Positions 11,730 to 23,113 of a stretch of 64,000 bases of DNA are shown here, piece by piece (the stretch's first letter is position 1; every line of letters begins with the position of its first letter). Source of the DNA: Albugo candida (taxonomy: Eukaryota > Oomycota > Peronosporomycetes > Albuginales > Albuginaceae); the NCBI GenBank assembly GCA_905220665.1, contig CAJNAR010000034.1, positions 62,001 to 126,000 on the forward strand, given 5' to 3'. A model generated the notes under the pieces. The model saw only the letters and a list, made by a program, of their open reading frames with translations, searched no databases and had not been told where the DNA came from. A program made the position numbers and the translations under genes.

Positions 11730-12600
11730 GCAAGAAGCCCTTGAAACATTCGTTGCGGAAAACCTGTTGTTGGTCGAAGTTTTAAATTCGCCATGACTGT
11801 TAACATATTCGGAATCGCAAAGAAAGACCCCGTGACGTAACAGGCTCCACCCAATGTCAAGTAACGTTGGTTGGGAAACAGCTCAAGCCAATTCGCTAGG
11901 TCATCGATTATCGCTTCGTTCATAGCTAGATTAAAATCCCTCAAGTTACGCTTCCTCTCATAGAGGAGCTTTTTTGTAGGATGGCACGGCACGCAGTGTT
12001 TACGGTGATTGGATTACCACAAGGCGACCACCAGATGCTCGTCAAGTTCTTGTCGCCATTAAAGTCCATTTAGAGCGCACAAGGAGACATACCGGTAGTG
12101 CGTCGCACCAGTAGGATTGACGGGAATGCCGGGTGTGTGGTCACGCTTTATAAGCTGGTTGTTTGACAAGTTTGACGTCGTAGTTGTCTACCTTGATGAC
12201 ATCGGCATTTTCTCAAAGACGAACGAAGAACACAAACACAGTTGTGCGAGGTGTTCACATGTTTTCGCCCAGGAAAAGCTATATTTCTTTGCCAGGAAAA
12301 GCTATATGCACATCAAAACAAATGCTTCTTCGAAAAAAAAAGTATCGAGTTCCTAGGCCACACAGTCTCCAAGGATGGCTGAAGCGTCGACAAGCGTAAG
12401 ACATTGGCAATTGATACAATGGCCACACCGACCACGCGAAAGAGATTATTTCGTTTTCTAGATCTTGCCGGTCACTACAGGCGCTTCTATGCTATCTTGC
12501 TAATAAAGCATTTCTTTTTCTTAAGCGAACTGATAAAGAAGGAAGTATCTTCTGAGTGGTCGGATGATCAGGACGAAGCATATTGACGAAGAAACGCGCG
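11730..12600 (+). pseudogene. Ty3/gypsy reverse transcriptase, broken
   Basis: The opening EQEALETFVAENLLL is followed by IAKKDP, then VIDYRFV, TLPLIEELF and AVFTVIGLPQGDHQM near 11900-12036. The family consensus there is TVIDL..GYHQM, so the first catalytic aspartate is replaced by Gly (codon 12011-12013). The second catalytic box is intact as YLDD at 12189-12200, followed by FSKTNEEH. The end of the domain shows FLDLAGHYRRF near 12460-12490. Frames change several times. Together with the zinc knuckle and integrase this secures a Ty3/gypsy origin. Confidence 0.8.
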
Positions 12601-13010
12601 CCACAACAAGCACCTGTTCTTCGGCTGCTGGACTTTGCGAGCAAATATATCGTCACAACGGACGCGTCGGGATTTTGCATGGATGGAGTCCGATCTCAGC
12701 TTACAAATGGAGCGGATTATTCTATCGCTGTTTTCTCCAAAAGTTTGGTATACATAAAAAACGGTGGCCGGCACACGAGCAAGCATTACTTGCGATCAAT
12801 ACAGCTCTCGCAAAATGGCGCGATTAACTCCATGGCCGATCGTTTGATCTCTATATCGACAACACGACGTGCCATTGGATGCTTCACCCTCCAAAAAGCT
12901 CGCCAAAAATGGCGCAAATGCTGAACTTTTTCTCCCAGTTTGCTTTTACGCTGCATCACGTCAAAGCTACTTCCAAAGTCTTCGCCGACGGACTGGCCGG
13001 TCTGGGAGTT
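12583..13010 (+). pseudogene. Ty3/gypsy RNase H, broken
   Basis: APVLRLLDFASKYIVTTDAS at 12607-12666 contains the first RNase H aspartate (TDAS). Later blocks lie in other frames: ALLAINTALAKWRD (12786-12827) and FAFTLHHVKATSKVFADGLA (12942-13001), the usual end of the domain, where the AD sequence holds a conserved Asp. Two frame changes are needed to connect the blocks. Confidence 0.75.
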
Positions 13011-13539
13011 GTCAGTTTAACTACCTGGAAGTTTGATTGTCGATAACTTCAATTAAATGACTGCTGACCTGTATGCGCTCGCTAAGACGTCAATCTTCGA
13101 CGTCATGGTCTGGACATGGCTGTCTATGCTTGCTTCCACGAACCGATCAGTACCTTCAACTCGACGTGCGAAACTTAAAGGGGGTTGATAGAGGGCATCA
13201 GGTTGGTGTACCTCAACTGCAACAGCGACAAATTCACGATCAGGTCCATCACATCAATTTCATCATTTTAAACACCCACCTCGCGTCTATACAAAGAAGG
13301 CGTTTATGAGAGGCTACACCAAGGACAGCGAATTCATGGGGGAGTGAAACTCGAATCACGAAAATTACGTGCTGCGTAGTGGATTCCGGTATGTCAAGAC
13401 GGTTAACGCGGTCAAGAGGCTGTGTGTTCTGGCATACGATAGACTTATCACCGCCAATTCGGTGAACTTCTCGATGGAAACACTGCCTTGTGTGTGTTGA
13501 GCACAACTGAAGGTGGCGCAATGATACAACTGGCCAACC

Positions 13540-13930
13540 TTGAACAAAGCTGCGGTACACGCACGCGATGGAAAAATAGCACGCTCAAGAATAATCGCAA
13601 GCTCATGTCAATCCCTGTCCCTGAAAGTGCTGGAAATTATTTCTATGGACTTTGTAACGGGCCTACCGGTGTTGGGAGGATTCGATGCTATCATGACAGT
13701 GGTCGATAAACTGTCGGAGCGCTTCCGATATGCTGCTACACACACGAACTCCGATACACCAAAAGTCGGAAAAAAATATTCTTGATGTCGTCGTACGTCA
13801 TTACGGACTACGAAAGGTCACCATCAGTGATCGAGATCCAAAGTTCACTTCAAACCTTTGGAAGTCTCTTATGGCCATTATGTGCTTGAAGCGTTCAATG
13901 ACGACAGCACACCGCGCTTGCTGACGGTCA
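13540..13930 (+). pseudogene. Ty3/gypsy integrase catalytic core, broken
   Basis: The frame at 13540-13785 holds ISMDFVTGLPVLGGFDAIMT and VVDKLSERFRY, the first half of the retroviral-type integrase core including the first catalytic Asp (MDFVTGLP). After a frameshift, 13730-13924 holds VVVRHYGLRKVTISDRDPKF, which carries the second catalytic Asp. The Glu-containing helix (usually near YHPQTDGQTE) is present only as a degraded piece around 13900-13940. Later, 14228-14290 carries KDYYDKKSSNVTFNARDMV, typical of the segment between integrase and chromodomain. Confidence 0.8.
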
Positions 13931-14549
13931 GACTGAGCGACAAATTTGATTTTGAAAGATGCGCTATGCTGCATGGTGACGTACCAGCATGACGACGGGT
14001 CAACACAGTTCGGAACGATCGAGTTTGCTTATGCAAACCCTGGTGAGTAAGTCAGCAGAGCTATCACCTTTGGAGATTGTTATAGCGTGACAGGTCAGCA
14101 ATACTATTTCTGGACGTTTCAGTGGCGCCGGAAAGAAACACCCTGTAGCCGAGTACGCACGATACTTTGCAGATAAAGGGCAAATGATCATCAAACTCGT
14201 GCAAATCAACTTGGCCAAGGCTCAAGAAAACAAAAGGACTACTACGACAAGAAGAGCAGTAATGTGACATTTAATGCTAGAGACATGGTCAACCAGACAC
14301 GTCAAGCTACGTCACCACAAAATGGGACACGGAACAACAAAGAGTACGCTTTAAACGAAGAAGATCGGAGCATTTTAGATAAGATAAATGACCAACAACT
14401 ATGCGGCCAAGCTTGCGCTGCTACGAAGCCTAGGCAAGTTGCACCCCAATTTAACATCGAATTGTAAGGCCATTTCGTCCCGAGGCCGAGGGGATTCAGC
14501 AATCGCCCGGTCCCAAAAGCAGTGCCGGTTTTCCGCGCCGAGGAAATCC

Positions 14550-14710
14550 GTAGCGAGCTGTACATTGTAGAAGATCTGGTCAAGAAACGTGTCTACAACA
14601 AAAAGCCTGAGTGGGTTGTTAAGGCCATGAACTTCAATATCACGAGTGTACCTGGGAAAACGAAAAGAACATTCGGCATGTGGAGCATTGGCGGGACCTA
14701 GTACTCGCCT
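14550..14710 (+). pseudogene. chromodomain at the end of the chromovirus pol
   Basis: YIVEDLVKKRVYNKKPEWVV in one frame is followed, after a shift, by HELQYHECTWENEKNI. This is the classical chromodomain pattern, with the aromatic/acidic block ahead of TWE. In chromoviruses it is fused to the integrase end and binds modified histones. It confirms the chromovirus assignment. Confidence 0.75.
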
Positions 14711-14729
14711 TCATGATTCGCCAATGCGA

Positions 14730-17578
14730 ACTCCGTTCGGTGAGGATGTAGGACACGACAGCATTCGAAAGACGGTACATGAATACGCAGGTGATAACGT
14801 CATTTAGGATCAGGTAAATAATACAGTTAAGGAGTCAGTAGGGTTAAATTAGCACACGGTTGTGAACTAAGAACCTCATTGAAGTTAATTACGTTTTTAC
14901 CAGCTCGGACGCTACACTTGTGGTCGAGTCGATCTGCGTTGTCATTGGGCTTTCGTGCTTATTTTTATGATTAAATTGCAAGTATCAAGTGTGTACATTG
15001 TTATCTGTCGAGTACAATCTCAGTATTACACCAAGAAGAGACATGTCGACGTATCGTAGTCGGTCAGCTTTTGGCCTGCCGTTGCATCACTTGCAATAAG
15101 AAAGCGACACCAGTTTGTGTCTTGTATTTTATGGTAGAGACGCAAGGCTAAAAGCCCTTATAAACAGTCGTGGAAGAAATGCTGCGAATTTTTACTTGAT
15201 AACATGACCAAAACCTCTTATTCTCCATCTACAGTACAATGCCATGAGATTATATATGTCAAGGTCAATAACCGTGATGCTGTGAATTGTTCACGACTTC
15301 TGTCAGCAGCGCTCCAGTTAAACCATTTGACTTTGTAATCAATGGTCCAGGAGGTAGTACATGCTTAAGCTGTATTGCGTTTTCTAGATGATTTCGACTG
15401 GCAGTCGCCCAGTCTAACGGTCGAGCTGTCAGATAGAGCATTCGTATTTGTAACTCATGCAGTTTTGTGAAAAATTGGCATGTTCACCTATGCAGATAAT
15501 AGTATTGTCCTAATCGAAGCGTACGAATATGGCCCTCCACATCGCTTACGGTGAGTGTTCCATCCATTCTTAGGGATGCCACACATATAGCCTGCATTCA
15601 ACATATCGGATACAACACGCTGATTTTTGGTAATGTTTAAAGCGAACATAATTTTCATTATCTTTATAAAGCTCAACGTGATCGAATGCATCGATTGGAG
15701 GCGTTAGGGAGCCTTCAAGTACTCTGTATGATGGTCTCCCACCCTCAAAGTGACAAGCAATGACGATAGCGTGCATGTATCCATCTGCTTCTCCACTTTG
15801 GTCACTCGCGTTCTTGCGTCCAGAAGCGATTCTCTCGTCTCTTTGGTCGCTTTTTTAGGATGCATCCACATGCTTTGAAGATATCCTGATGATACTGATA
15901 ATACGGACAGTAGAATGAGGCGTCTTCAGAACTGAAAATAACCTGCTCAACCTAACCCAAATTCAACAGCCATAGACCAGGCTATGTTGTATAAATAAAA
16001 TCCAGACAATCGTATTCGTCAATTCCGAGAGAAAATAGATGGATAAAAAATACATGGGATCGGTGAAACCTCGGATACAGAGGTGATGTTGTTTAGGAGC
16101 ATGCTCCAAATCACCGACTCATTTCTGGGTTAGATCTGAATACCTGCGACAGCATTTTCTGATGTAATTATTCACGTTTGCCTTTTGTATTCCCTATCTA
16201 CTCTTCCTTTCCCCCCAACCACGGGAACGATCTTCTCTGATACATCGTCAGGCCATAATGATAGTGCGTGTCGTCAAAAATGCAGGTGTCGGTAAAAATA
16301 AAAGAGAATGATCGTATCAATTAGACAGTTCTTCTTTTGGTCATCGCGGTTATTTACATATTCGCTGAAAATTGCATATTAGGACGACTTTTGCCGATGG
16401 CGTGTGGTAGTTAGTTACGATGCAATCTGACCTTTTCGACCAGGAATAGGTATTCGTGAGGATGAACGCATTGAGGCTTGATGCGATGATGAGAGGAATA
16501 GCCACTTTTGACTATACATTTCAAGATTTGCAGGTCTTGCCCCTCTAATTAGAATGTACCATACTGAAGGCTTTTCTGATATATCTTAGTTTTCTTCTTG
16601 TCACTATGTATCACAAATCACCCTAGCCTTTAGAAAAAAACTGGCAACCGCCGTGGCATTGATGTGCTACTAACCTTGAAGATATGCATGGTTGTTTTTC
16701 CTCATAGGTCCAAAACTTATTTAATGTAGTCAAACGAAAAGGGAATCCAGAGATCTACGGGTTGTCAGCAAGCGAACACAAAGAAAATTGAAGTACGGTG
16801 TAAGGAAGTCCATAGAGGCGTATTTTTCAAGTGGACTCACATGATGTGCCCTTCTTTTACATGCTTGGATTGTAGGTAATCCTATTCAAATGATGAACTT
16901 TATCTGACGAAATTGCGTCGTCTTGAGAGAACTGCCAGCCGACATTATTTTTCCAGACTTTTTGAAAATATCTGAGTCAATATTTTATATGATGGAATAT
17001 CGGCTCTTTACATTCATTCACCATAATCGAAGCGGCTTCGTCGATTCTTTGATAATAATCTACGAAAATCTACCGACGCGATTATAATCCAAGTCAAAAA
17101 CATAGCGATCATAGACCAAATATTGATTGAGCAAAAAAGTTGCTTGTCGTGCAAGGATGGGGCTGTATTGAGGCAACGAACGAGCTTCTTCTAATTTTAG
17201 ATTCGCCAACTTTTATCCGAACTTGAGATCAGTGATACATGCCAGTGTTATCTATCAACGACGTGAGGACGAAGGATGTGATAAGAATGGAGAGGAGGAC
17301 ATAATAGCTCTTATTGTCCACTTGGTGGGTCAGTTATCTCACTATGTCATTAGTTGAACTCTCTAATGATGCAGACAATGTGTAACGCCAAGAGAAGATT
17401 ATCTGTAAACAAACCATTCCGATCAAATATCACAACAAGAAAGAAGGCCGTAAGATTAGTACATACAGTATTCTTGTTGTATGAGTCGAATATTTTCAAA
17501 ACATAGGTATTGATATCCCCGCAACTAATTGATACCCCCACACCTTTTTATTTTTAAATCACATCTCTATTGCAAATT
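14730..17578. other. mostly featureless, with one small minus-strand coding remnant
   Basis: The first bases may contain a chromovirus LTR, but no repeat partner is visible. Apart from the remnant at 15488-15850 there is no recognisable gene. AT-rich sequence with short random frames fills the rest. Confidence 0.5.
15488..15850 (-). pseudogene. unrecognised coding-like remnant in two frames
   Basis: On the minus strand a frame from about 15858 to 15570 reads HAIVIACHFEGGRPSYRVLE and DAFDHVELYKDNENYVRFKH. The neighbouring frame (15691-15488) continues with NQRVVSDMLNAGYMCGIPKN to a stop. A single frame change would join them into about 120 residues. The composition is protein-like, but there is no family I recognise and no clear start. 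The shorter frame has an ATG at 15776. Confidence 0.35.
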
Positions 17579-18324
17579 TGAATCACATCAAGTATACTTG
17601 AATTATTACTCCCACAACTCTTTTGAATAATACATGAAAAATTGTTGCTCCCGCAGCTTCTGTCAAGATATGAATCATCATATACCAACGCCGAAAACAA
17701 AATGTATTGTGAGAAAATTTTGTGAAAAAAATATTTGGTTTTTACTAAAGCTGGTCTGGATCTGATCTAGCCAAAATTTGCGTTCCTCACAGGCGGTGCG
17801 GCACTGCCCAATTGCATCTACCTGATTTTGCATCAGTTTGCAATTGAACAACTTGCGAATGATTACTTTCTACATGAAGAAATGTTATCTCCATACCATT
17901 TGCTACTGTGGTATGAGGTGTAAAATAAGTTCCAGATCCATCTTCTGTCAAAAAAACACTGCCTCTGAAGAGCAGGTAGCTACAACAATAGCGAATTTAG
18001 AAGTAGCAAACCAGTTGGTCACTGATATTGGTCCATTGCTTTCCCATATCGTCTTGTTTTTCATTTCATCACAATATTTGTAAAAAATGCACTGACAAAG
18101 CACCTTACGTTTTTGGTGAACTTACAGCAAATCAGAGCTCAGAGAATACCGGCTTGAAGCCTTACTGTTATACGTAGAATGTTTCGACTGGAAAGCCGAT
18201 CACAGTTATAACATAATGTGTCTTAGCCAATCACAAATATGATCTCGACTAAAATTTTGAGAGCGACAATTATGGTTCAAATAAGTTGCGGGAGTAATAA
18301 TTCAAGTAGGCATGATGTAATCTG
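17579..18324. repeat. small inverted-repeat element, MITE-like
   Basis: About 48 bases at 17579-17626 recur in reverse complement at about 18277-18324. They share the exact core ACTTGAATTATTACTCCC and roughly 80 percent identity overall by eye. The enclosed 650 bases are AT-rich without a clear gene. Short non-coding DNA between diverged inverted ends is what a miniature inverted-repeat element looks like. The target duplication was not resolved. Confidence 0.5.
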
Positions 18325-18360
18325 GAAAAATGTTCAGGGATTTCAATGCCCTTATATATT

Positions 18361-19415
18361 TAGGGATTTCCTAAACTCACCCTCGCTTTTTCCTAAATTC
18401 ACCCAGCCATTTTCTAGCCAACCATACTTCATCATTTTAGCCAACCGGATCTACTGAATTTGGCGATGGTAAGTTGAAGATCTCCACTGGTAGAGGATCA
18501 CCATCTCGAGAAGAGTCGTAGGCAGTGATTGGCATAGAGAGACATAAAATAGTTGCTTAGGAGCTCCCAATATACCTTTTAAATAACAATTTGTTGTGTG
18601 CGACCTTTTGTGCGATTTTCAATAGTGGTAGCAATTGTTAGAAGGGATGTCAACATTAAAAAAATACATCGGTAAAAATTCAGGGGATTCGTTGTCTGTT
18701 TACAATAGGAACAGGCTTTCTTGTGCAAATCAATTGAAGAAAATTCAAATACCAATGCAGTTCAAAGCATTTGCGTGGATACATCACATTTGGAAATCCA
18801 ATGTAACATAGAGTTTGACGAGAGATCTCGAAGCATACATTGGATATAGCCCGCAGCGACAATAGCGAACTACCAAGGAACACTTACACCGGTGTACATC
18901 AGCAGACCCTGGGCATACCATGTGGACATAATTTTAATCAGCTGATTCAACACAACACACCACTTGCAAAAGAAGACGTTGACTCGCAATGGTAACTCAA
19001 GCAGGAAACCTCTATCAACCTGGAGCTACCTCATCGGCAATTTCACAGTTACAATTCAATCCGTAAACAAGTGAACACAAACACAACAATCCCAGATCCT
19101 CCAACAAATCAGGGGAAGAGGCAGGCCATCAAGCTCACGCAATCATTCAACCCAAAGAGATCTTTCAGCTTTTAGATATGTCCAGGCAGAAAGTCAAACT
19201 TGTATTTCTAAATCCACAAACCCGTCGCCTTCCAAGATGAAGTATTTGTCAAGCAACAGGACATAATGCGAGAAGTTGCAGGCTGCGTCCTGCATCAAGT
19301 TCCACTTTTAATCAAATCAGTCAAAAATGGCTTGCTGAAGTGATGAAGTATGATTGGCTAAACAATGAATGGGGTGAGTTTAGGAGAAAGCGAGGGTGAG
19401 TTTAGGAATTCCCTA
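18361..19415. mobile_element. 1.05 kb element with about 80-base terminal inverted repeats
   Basis: The left end (18361 to about 18446) and right end (about 19330-19415) are inverted copies. Both start with AGGGAATTCC or AGGGATTTCC and continue with CTAAACTCACCCTCGCTTT, then a second CCTAAA-containing block and CATACTTCATCA. The inside contains a broken minus-strand frame (18680-18883, 67 codons, no known domain) that may be a decayed transposase or captured sequence. The element crosses the point (18634) where the visible inverted repeat ends, only because the window ends on the other side. A partial second copy lies at 63219-64000. Confidence 0.6.
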
Positions 19416-22149
19416 TATTTAAACCGTGTATCATACTGCTAACATTGAGTGCGATAGAAACATGAATAGCAAGCCCACGAAATCAGATGTCTTCAGCTAA
19501 ACCTGCTGAGTCGAGAAAGTTCCAGCGCTTCACACATGGACGGTGTTTATGGTTGAGAATATGTTTAGCATGCTCGTTCTTATAGAGTAATCTGAGTAGT
19601 CTTTACTTATTCTAAATCAAAGAAATTATCAAAGCATTTCAAGCTATTCACACTATGATTTATTTCTCACGAGATAGCCGTCGAGTATCGAGGAAAAAGT
19701 AGCAAATTGATCGGAAAAGCAGATTAAAGTCCTGAGAATGATATTGCAGAAGGACTCCCTTCGATCATCGCTTTGCTTAGATTAATATGTATTGTATAAA
19801 CGTGCCTTATGAGGCTCCTCGAAGCCATAAGCATGATACATTAATGAAATAAGGCACTTCTTCTCGTCTAAATATTACTTTTTTCATGGAAGCTTTTGCA
19901 TTGAGATTGTGTGATACGTAAGGATATCATAAGAATAATGAAGCGTACCATAAAATTATTGCTTAGCCAGTGTTAGTATACTTGCAAACGTTAATTCTTT
20001 CGTGCTAAAAAGATCTTAATCACGCTATCCGACATTAAAGATTTGACAAGGCGCTTCATAAGGAGGAAACTGCTAGACTCTGCAAGCTCCTCCCCTTTCA
20101 CAAGAGTTAATATGAAGCAAGATTTCTCTCCGAATCGTTTCGGATAGGTTCAGGCATTGGCCGAAAGTTTAGGCAAGGATTTGTTTGCCTCTTTAGATGC
20201 ATCGGATCAAAATTCTCGTGGTTGTGTCCGTTGTTTTTCCGTCCTACCAGACACTTTTGCGGGTTCATAAGCTAACAAGTGTCAGTAAAAATCCATAGCT
20301 AGAGAAATCTATAAACAAAGAATTGTAAACGATGCAAGCAAACCGTTGCTGAATTTCCTGAAGTAATGCGAGGTTCGTGCGGGTATATTGTGAGTTTTGT
20401 CAACTGCACATCGCTTGCTTAAAATTTGGGCGAACTAAAACATAATGCCCTAATCCACTTGAAAACCCCACAAGGGTTCAATGATCACGGATGATGCATC
20501 GTATGTAAAGTGCAGCAAATCGGCCTGCCTATTCGGAAGAAGCATCATAAGAAAGAACATTAGTATATATAATTATTACGGACGTGGAAAGGTAAAAAAA
20601 GGGTTATAGAAAACAAGCTCAAAGTAAAAACAGAAGCTATGAATTAGACTTCTTATGGAGAAACTTCTTTGCTTGGCACATATCGCTTACTCCTCGTGCT
20701 CCAAGCTTAAACACGGGAATGTTGCCATCCCAGCCATGAAATTTAGATATGTCAGCTTGGTGATTTATTGCTGCTCGCGGAAAACTTCACAATGTAGAAT
20801 ATGGCTGTGCAAGAATCCAGAATTATCGCCTAGAAGAGAGTTACCTTTCTTCTGGCTTGATGTAAAGAAGCTTGATAAATGTTCGATCCAGCACATAGAG
20901 AATTACATTATTAGTCTTTGCGCATGTCCTTAGAGACGTTTTTTTACGCAAAACGTATCTCTTATTCCAATCAGTAATAACGAAAGATCTAATAAGGGAT
21001 GCTACCATTACGCAAGATCGCGATGTAATGAGGCAGACATTATTCCAAAGTAATATTAATTAGTATAAGCCTACGATCTCACATCAACAACCATGCCTAT
21101 ACCTTTTCTTGACACGTCCACATTGTACTGAAGTTATTTTCATATAAATCCTTAGATGAAGAACGATCATAACGTACTTACTTTGCAAAATTGCTTCTAG
21201 ATGTTTTGAAGGGGCTTTAATGCTTCTCATCTTGAGGTATATTTATCACTGCGCGCCACGATGGATCATATCTAGGTGTATAGGTCTTATAGACGAAGCC
21301 GAATTCATTCGATACTTCCATACAAGATTTGTCATCTGAAAACGTAGGATCGATAAACAGATAAGCTAATACACGCCGATAAGTAGTTCAGCTAGTATCC
21401 AAACTAATTCTTTTTTAATTGAAAGGGTTGAAACACCTTTCTGTGTACCATAATCAAGGACAGCAAGCTCGAATAGAGAGGTTGTGAACCTGTTCTGGGT
21501 ATAACGCATAATGATAAAGTTGTAAGCTCAATTCGAGAGTACATTCGGAAGGAAAAATATACTCTTGTCCAAGATGCAGCGCTACCGATGTTGAAAGGGT
21601 AATGAGTTTGACATTACACTCATCGCCCGGTAAATTGTCCAAGTCGAGGGAATGATTAGACGCTTTGTACAAACCATCTGCCTCGTATTTCAACAGACTT
21701 GTACGAATTGGACCATCTATATGTTCATCTCTGCAGCTCCGTATTTATGGATGCGGCAAGGGAATACGGTAGCGCTCCTTCCCCAATCTCGCTCCATGTA
21801 AAAAAGTATCCCACGATAGCCAAAACCGTTCTCAACCAAGAATCGTAGACCAAGAGCTGATACTGCGGAAGGATGGTGTGTCTATTTTATGATACCAGCG
21901 CCGTGAAACGGAAAATTAACTGTCATTGTCTTCTGCATTTGGGAGGAAGAGAATAGCTTCCGACGGCTTTTGTCCGAATAAGTTCTATTGTGCAAAAAGA
22001 ATAGCTAATAGGGCTGTATACGATCGGCAACTCTCATTCTTATAGTATCGTAAACGCATGTATCGTATGGAATGTCGCAAGAGCGACAGTACGAGAAGGT
22101 AAGGTCGGGAGGCGAGTGTATTCGGACCGATCAGTAGGCACGGGAGGCC
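19416..22149. other. decayed DNA with coding-like pieces, mainly on the minus strand
   Basis: No intact gene. On the minus strand several pieces look protein-like. One is the ATG frame at 21454-21693 (79 codons), with SNHSLDLDNLPGDECNVKLI and VALHLGQEYIFP. Others are GFGYRGILFYMERDWGRSAT near 21790-21850, EVSNEFGFVYKTYTPRYDPS near 21250-21320, and QADISKFHGWDGNIPVFKLG near 20700-20760. They occur in changing frames with stops between. They could be one old minus-strand gene, but I recognise no family. The plus-strand ATG frame at 20655-20933 lies opposite these pieces and is probably chance. The right arm carries the same at 60485-63218. Confidence 0.35.
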
Positions 22150-22957
22150 ATGATAAAGGAGGCGTTGGACTTACCGCCACCCCGAAATCTTACTAAAAAG
22201 TGTCACCGGCTATTTACTTCGGAACTAGGAAACCCTAATATGAACACGCCGCGGCTAACGTCGAGACATCAGAGACCCCACATACTGAGCTGCCTCAACA
22301 CTACTTGCAACCACCAGCATACCACGTGCCAGTACATGGTGCGCAGTTTGCACGAGAGTCAAAGAAAGCTGAGAATTAGCTTTTTTGACGGCAAAACATT
22401 CCACCAGGGATTGGGTACAGGGTTGTTATCGTGGGGACAACGATTTGTGATTTGTGCGGTAGATCTCGTTCGCCGAAGTGCGAGTGGATTTTGGAGAGTG
22501 AGGACGCAAAGATAGCCGTACTCGAAAATCAATTAGCAGGAATGGCTCAAAGGTATTACAATCGACAGGTTCACGGTTGGTGGCAGGAGGAGCCAACTTT
22601 GAAGCACGCGATGCAGAGACGCATTAGGTTGCAACCAAGATAACGCCGGATCAAAGCATGAAGATGTGTATTGTACCCAGACACGTGAGAAGCTGGACCG
22701 AACACTACCTCTACCTGGTAGCTGTGAGTGAAGTGTGCGTGGGCGGACAATTTAGTTATTGAGAACATTGTGCACTACGCAGAACCAGCCATAAGAATGT
22801 CTATGTTTCGTGTCTGAACCTTACGCGCACAGACTTCCTACGCCAGGCGTAAGAAATAGTTCATTACGCTCAATCTGCGGAGTTAGAGACACGAGGAAGG
22901 CATCTCGGACGAGAATTGGTGAGTTTGGTTAAATACGGACGTAATGACGCGAGAACG

Positions 22958-22999
22958 TGTTACAAGTGCGGGAAAACTGGACATATAAATGCCGCGTGT
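22958..22999 (+). pseudogene. copia gag CCHC zinc knuckle
   Basis: The frame reads CYKCGKTGHINAAC, a perfect C-x2-C-x4-H-x4-C knuckle, in an open frame from 22916. It would bind element RNA. It lies 70 bases ahead of the protease motif, the normal copia spacing. Confidence 0.85.
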
Positions 23000-23068
23000 C
23001 CTGAAAAAAGAGGACGCAGTGCAACACAAAATACGGAATTAGTTCTTACAGTCAAGAATTCAACTGTT

Positions 23069-23113
23069 GACTGGTTTCTCGACAGTGGGTCCAGTGAGCA
23101 CTTAGTAAATGAC
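23069..23113 (+). pseudogene. copia aspartic protease active-site region
   Basis: DWFLDSGSSEHLVND is the typical copia protease start, with the catalytic aspartate in DSGSS. The frame breaks soon afterwards. The next expected motifs follow in the neighbouring frame (VTADGGSFRTTWRGSVAI at 23158-23211). Confidence 0.8.

Larger units (their letters stand above)
10861..14720 (+). mobile_element. decayed Ty3/gypsy chromovirus
   Basis: The domain order is that of a chromovirus: gag zinc knuckle (10918-10959), reverse transcriptase (about 11730-12600), RNase H (about 12600-13010), integrase (about 13540-13930) and a C-terminal chromodomain (about 14550-14710). Blocks lie in all three plus frames with many stops, so the element is dead. 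I could not place LTRs. The chromodomain normally guides integration to marked chromatin, which fits a repeat-rich neighbourhood. Several catalytic positions are lost, listed in the domain entries. Confidence 0.85.

Noticed and set aside
11720..11992. Minus-strand frame with IDDLANWLELFPNQRYLTL looked like a reverse-transcriptase block and hinted at a local inversion inside the chromovirus.
   Set aside because: The plus strand over the same bases reads VIDYRFV, TLPLIEELF and AVFTVIG in the correct order for the reverse transcriptase, so the minus frame is a shadow.
20655..20933. A 92-codon plus-strand ATG frame.
   Set aside because: No domain, and the opposite strand shows more protein-like pieces. 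Treated as chance.
22431..22515. Overlapping plus frames suggesting an unusual Gag protein.
   Set aside because: They are broken parts of the copia gag region. Position and frame changes explain them.
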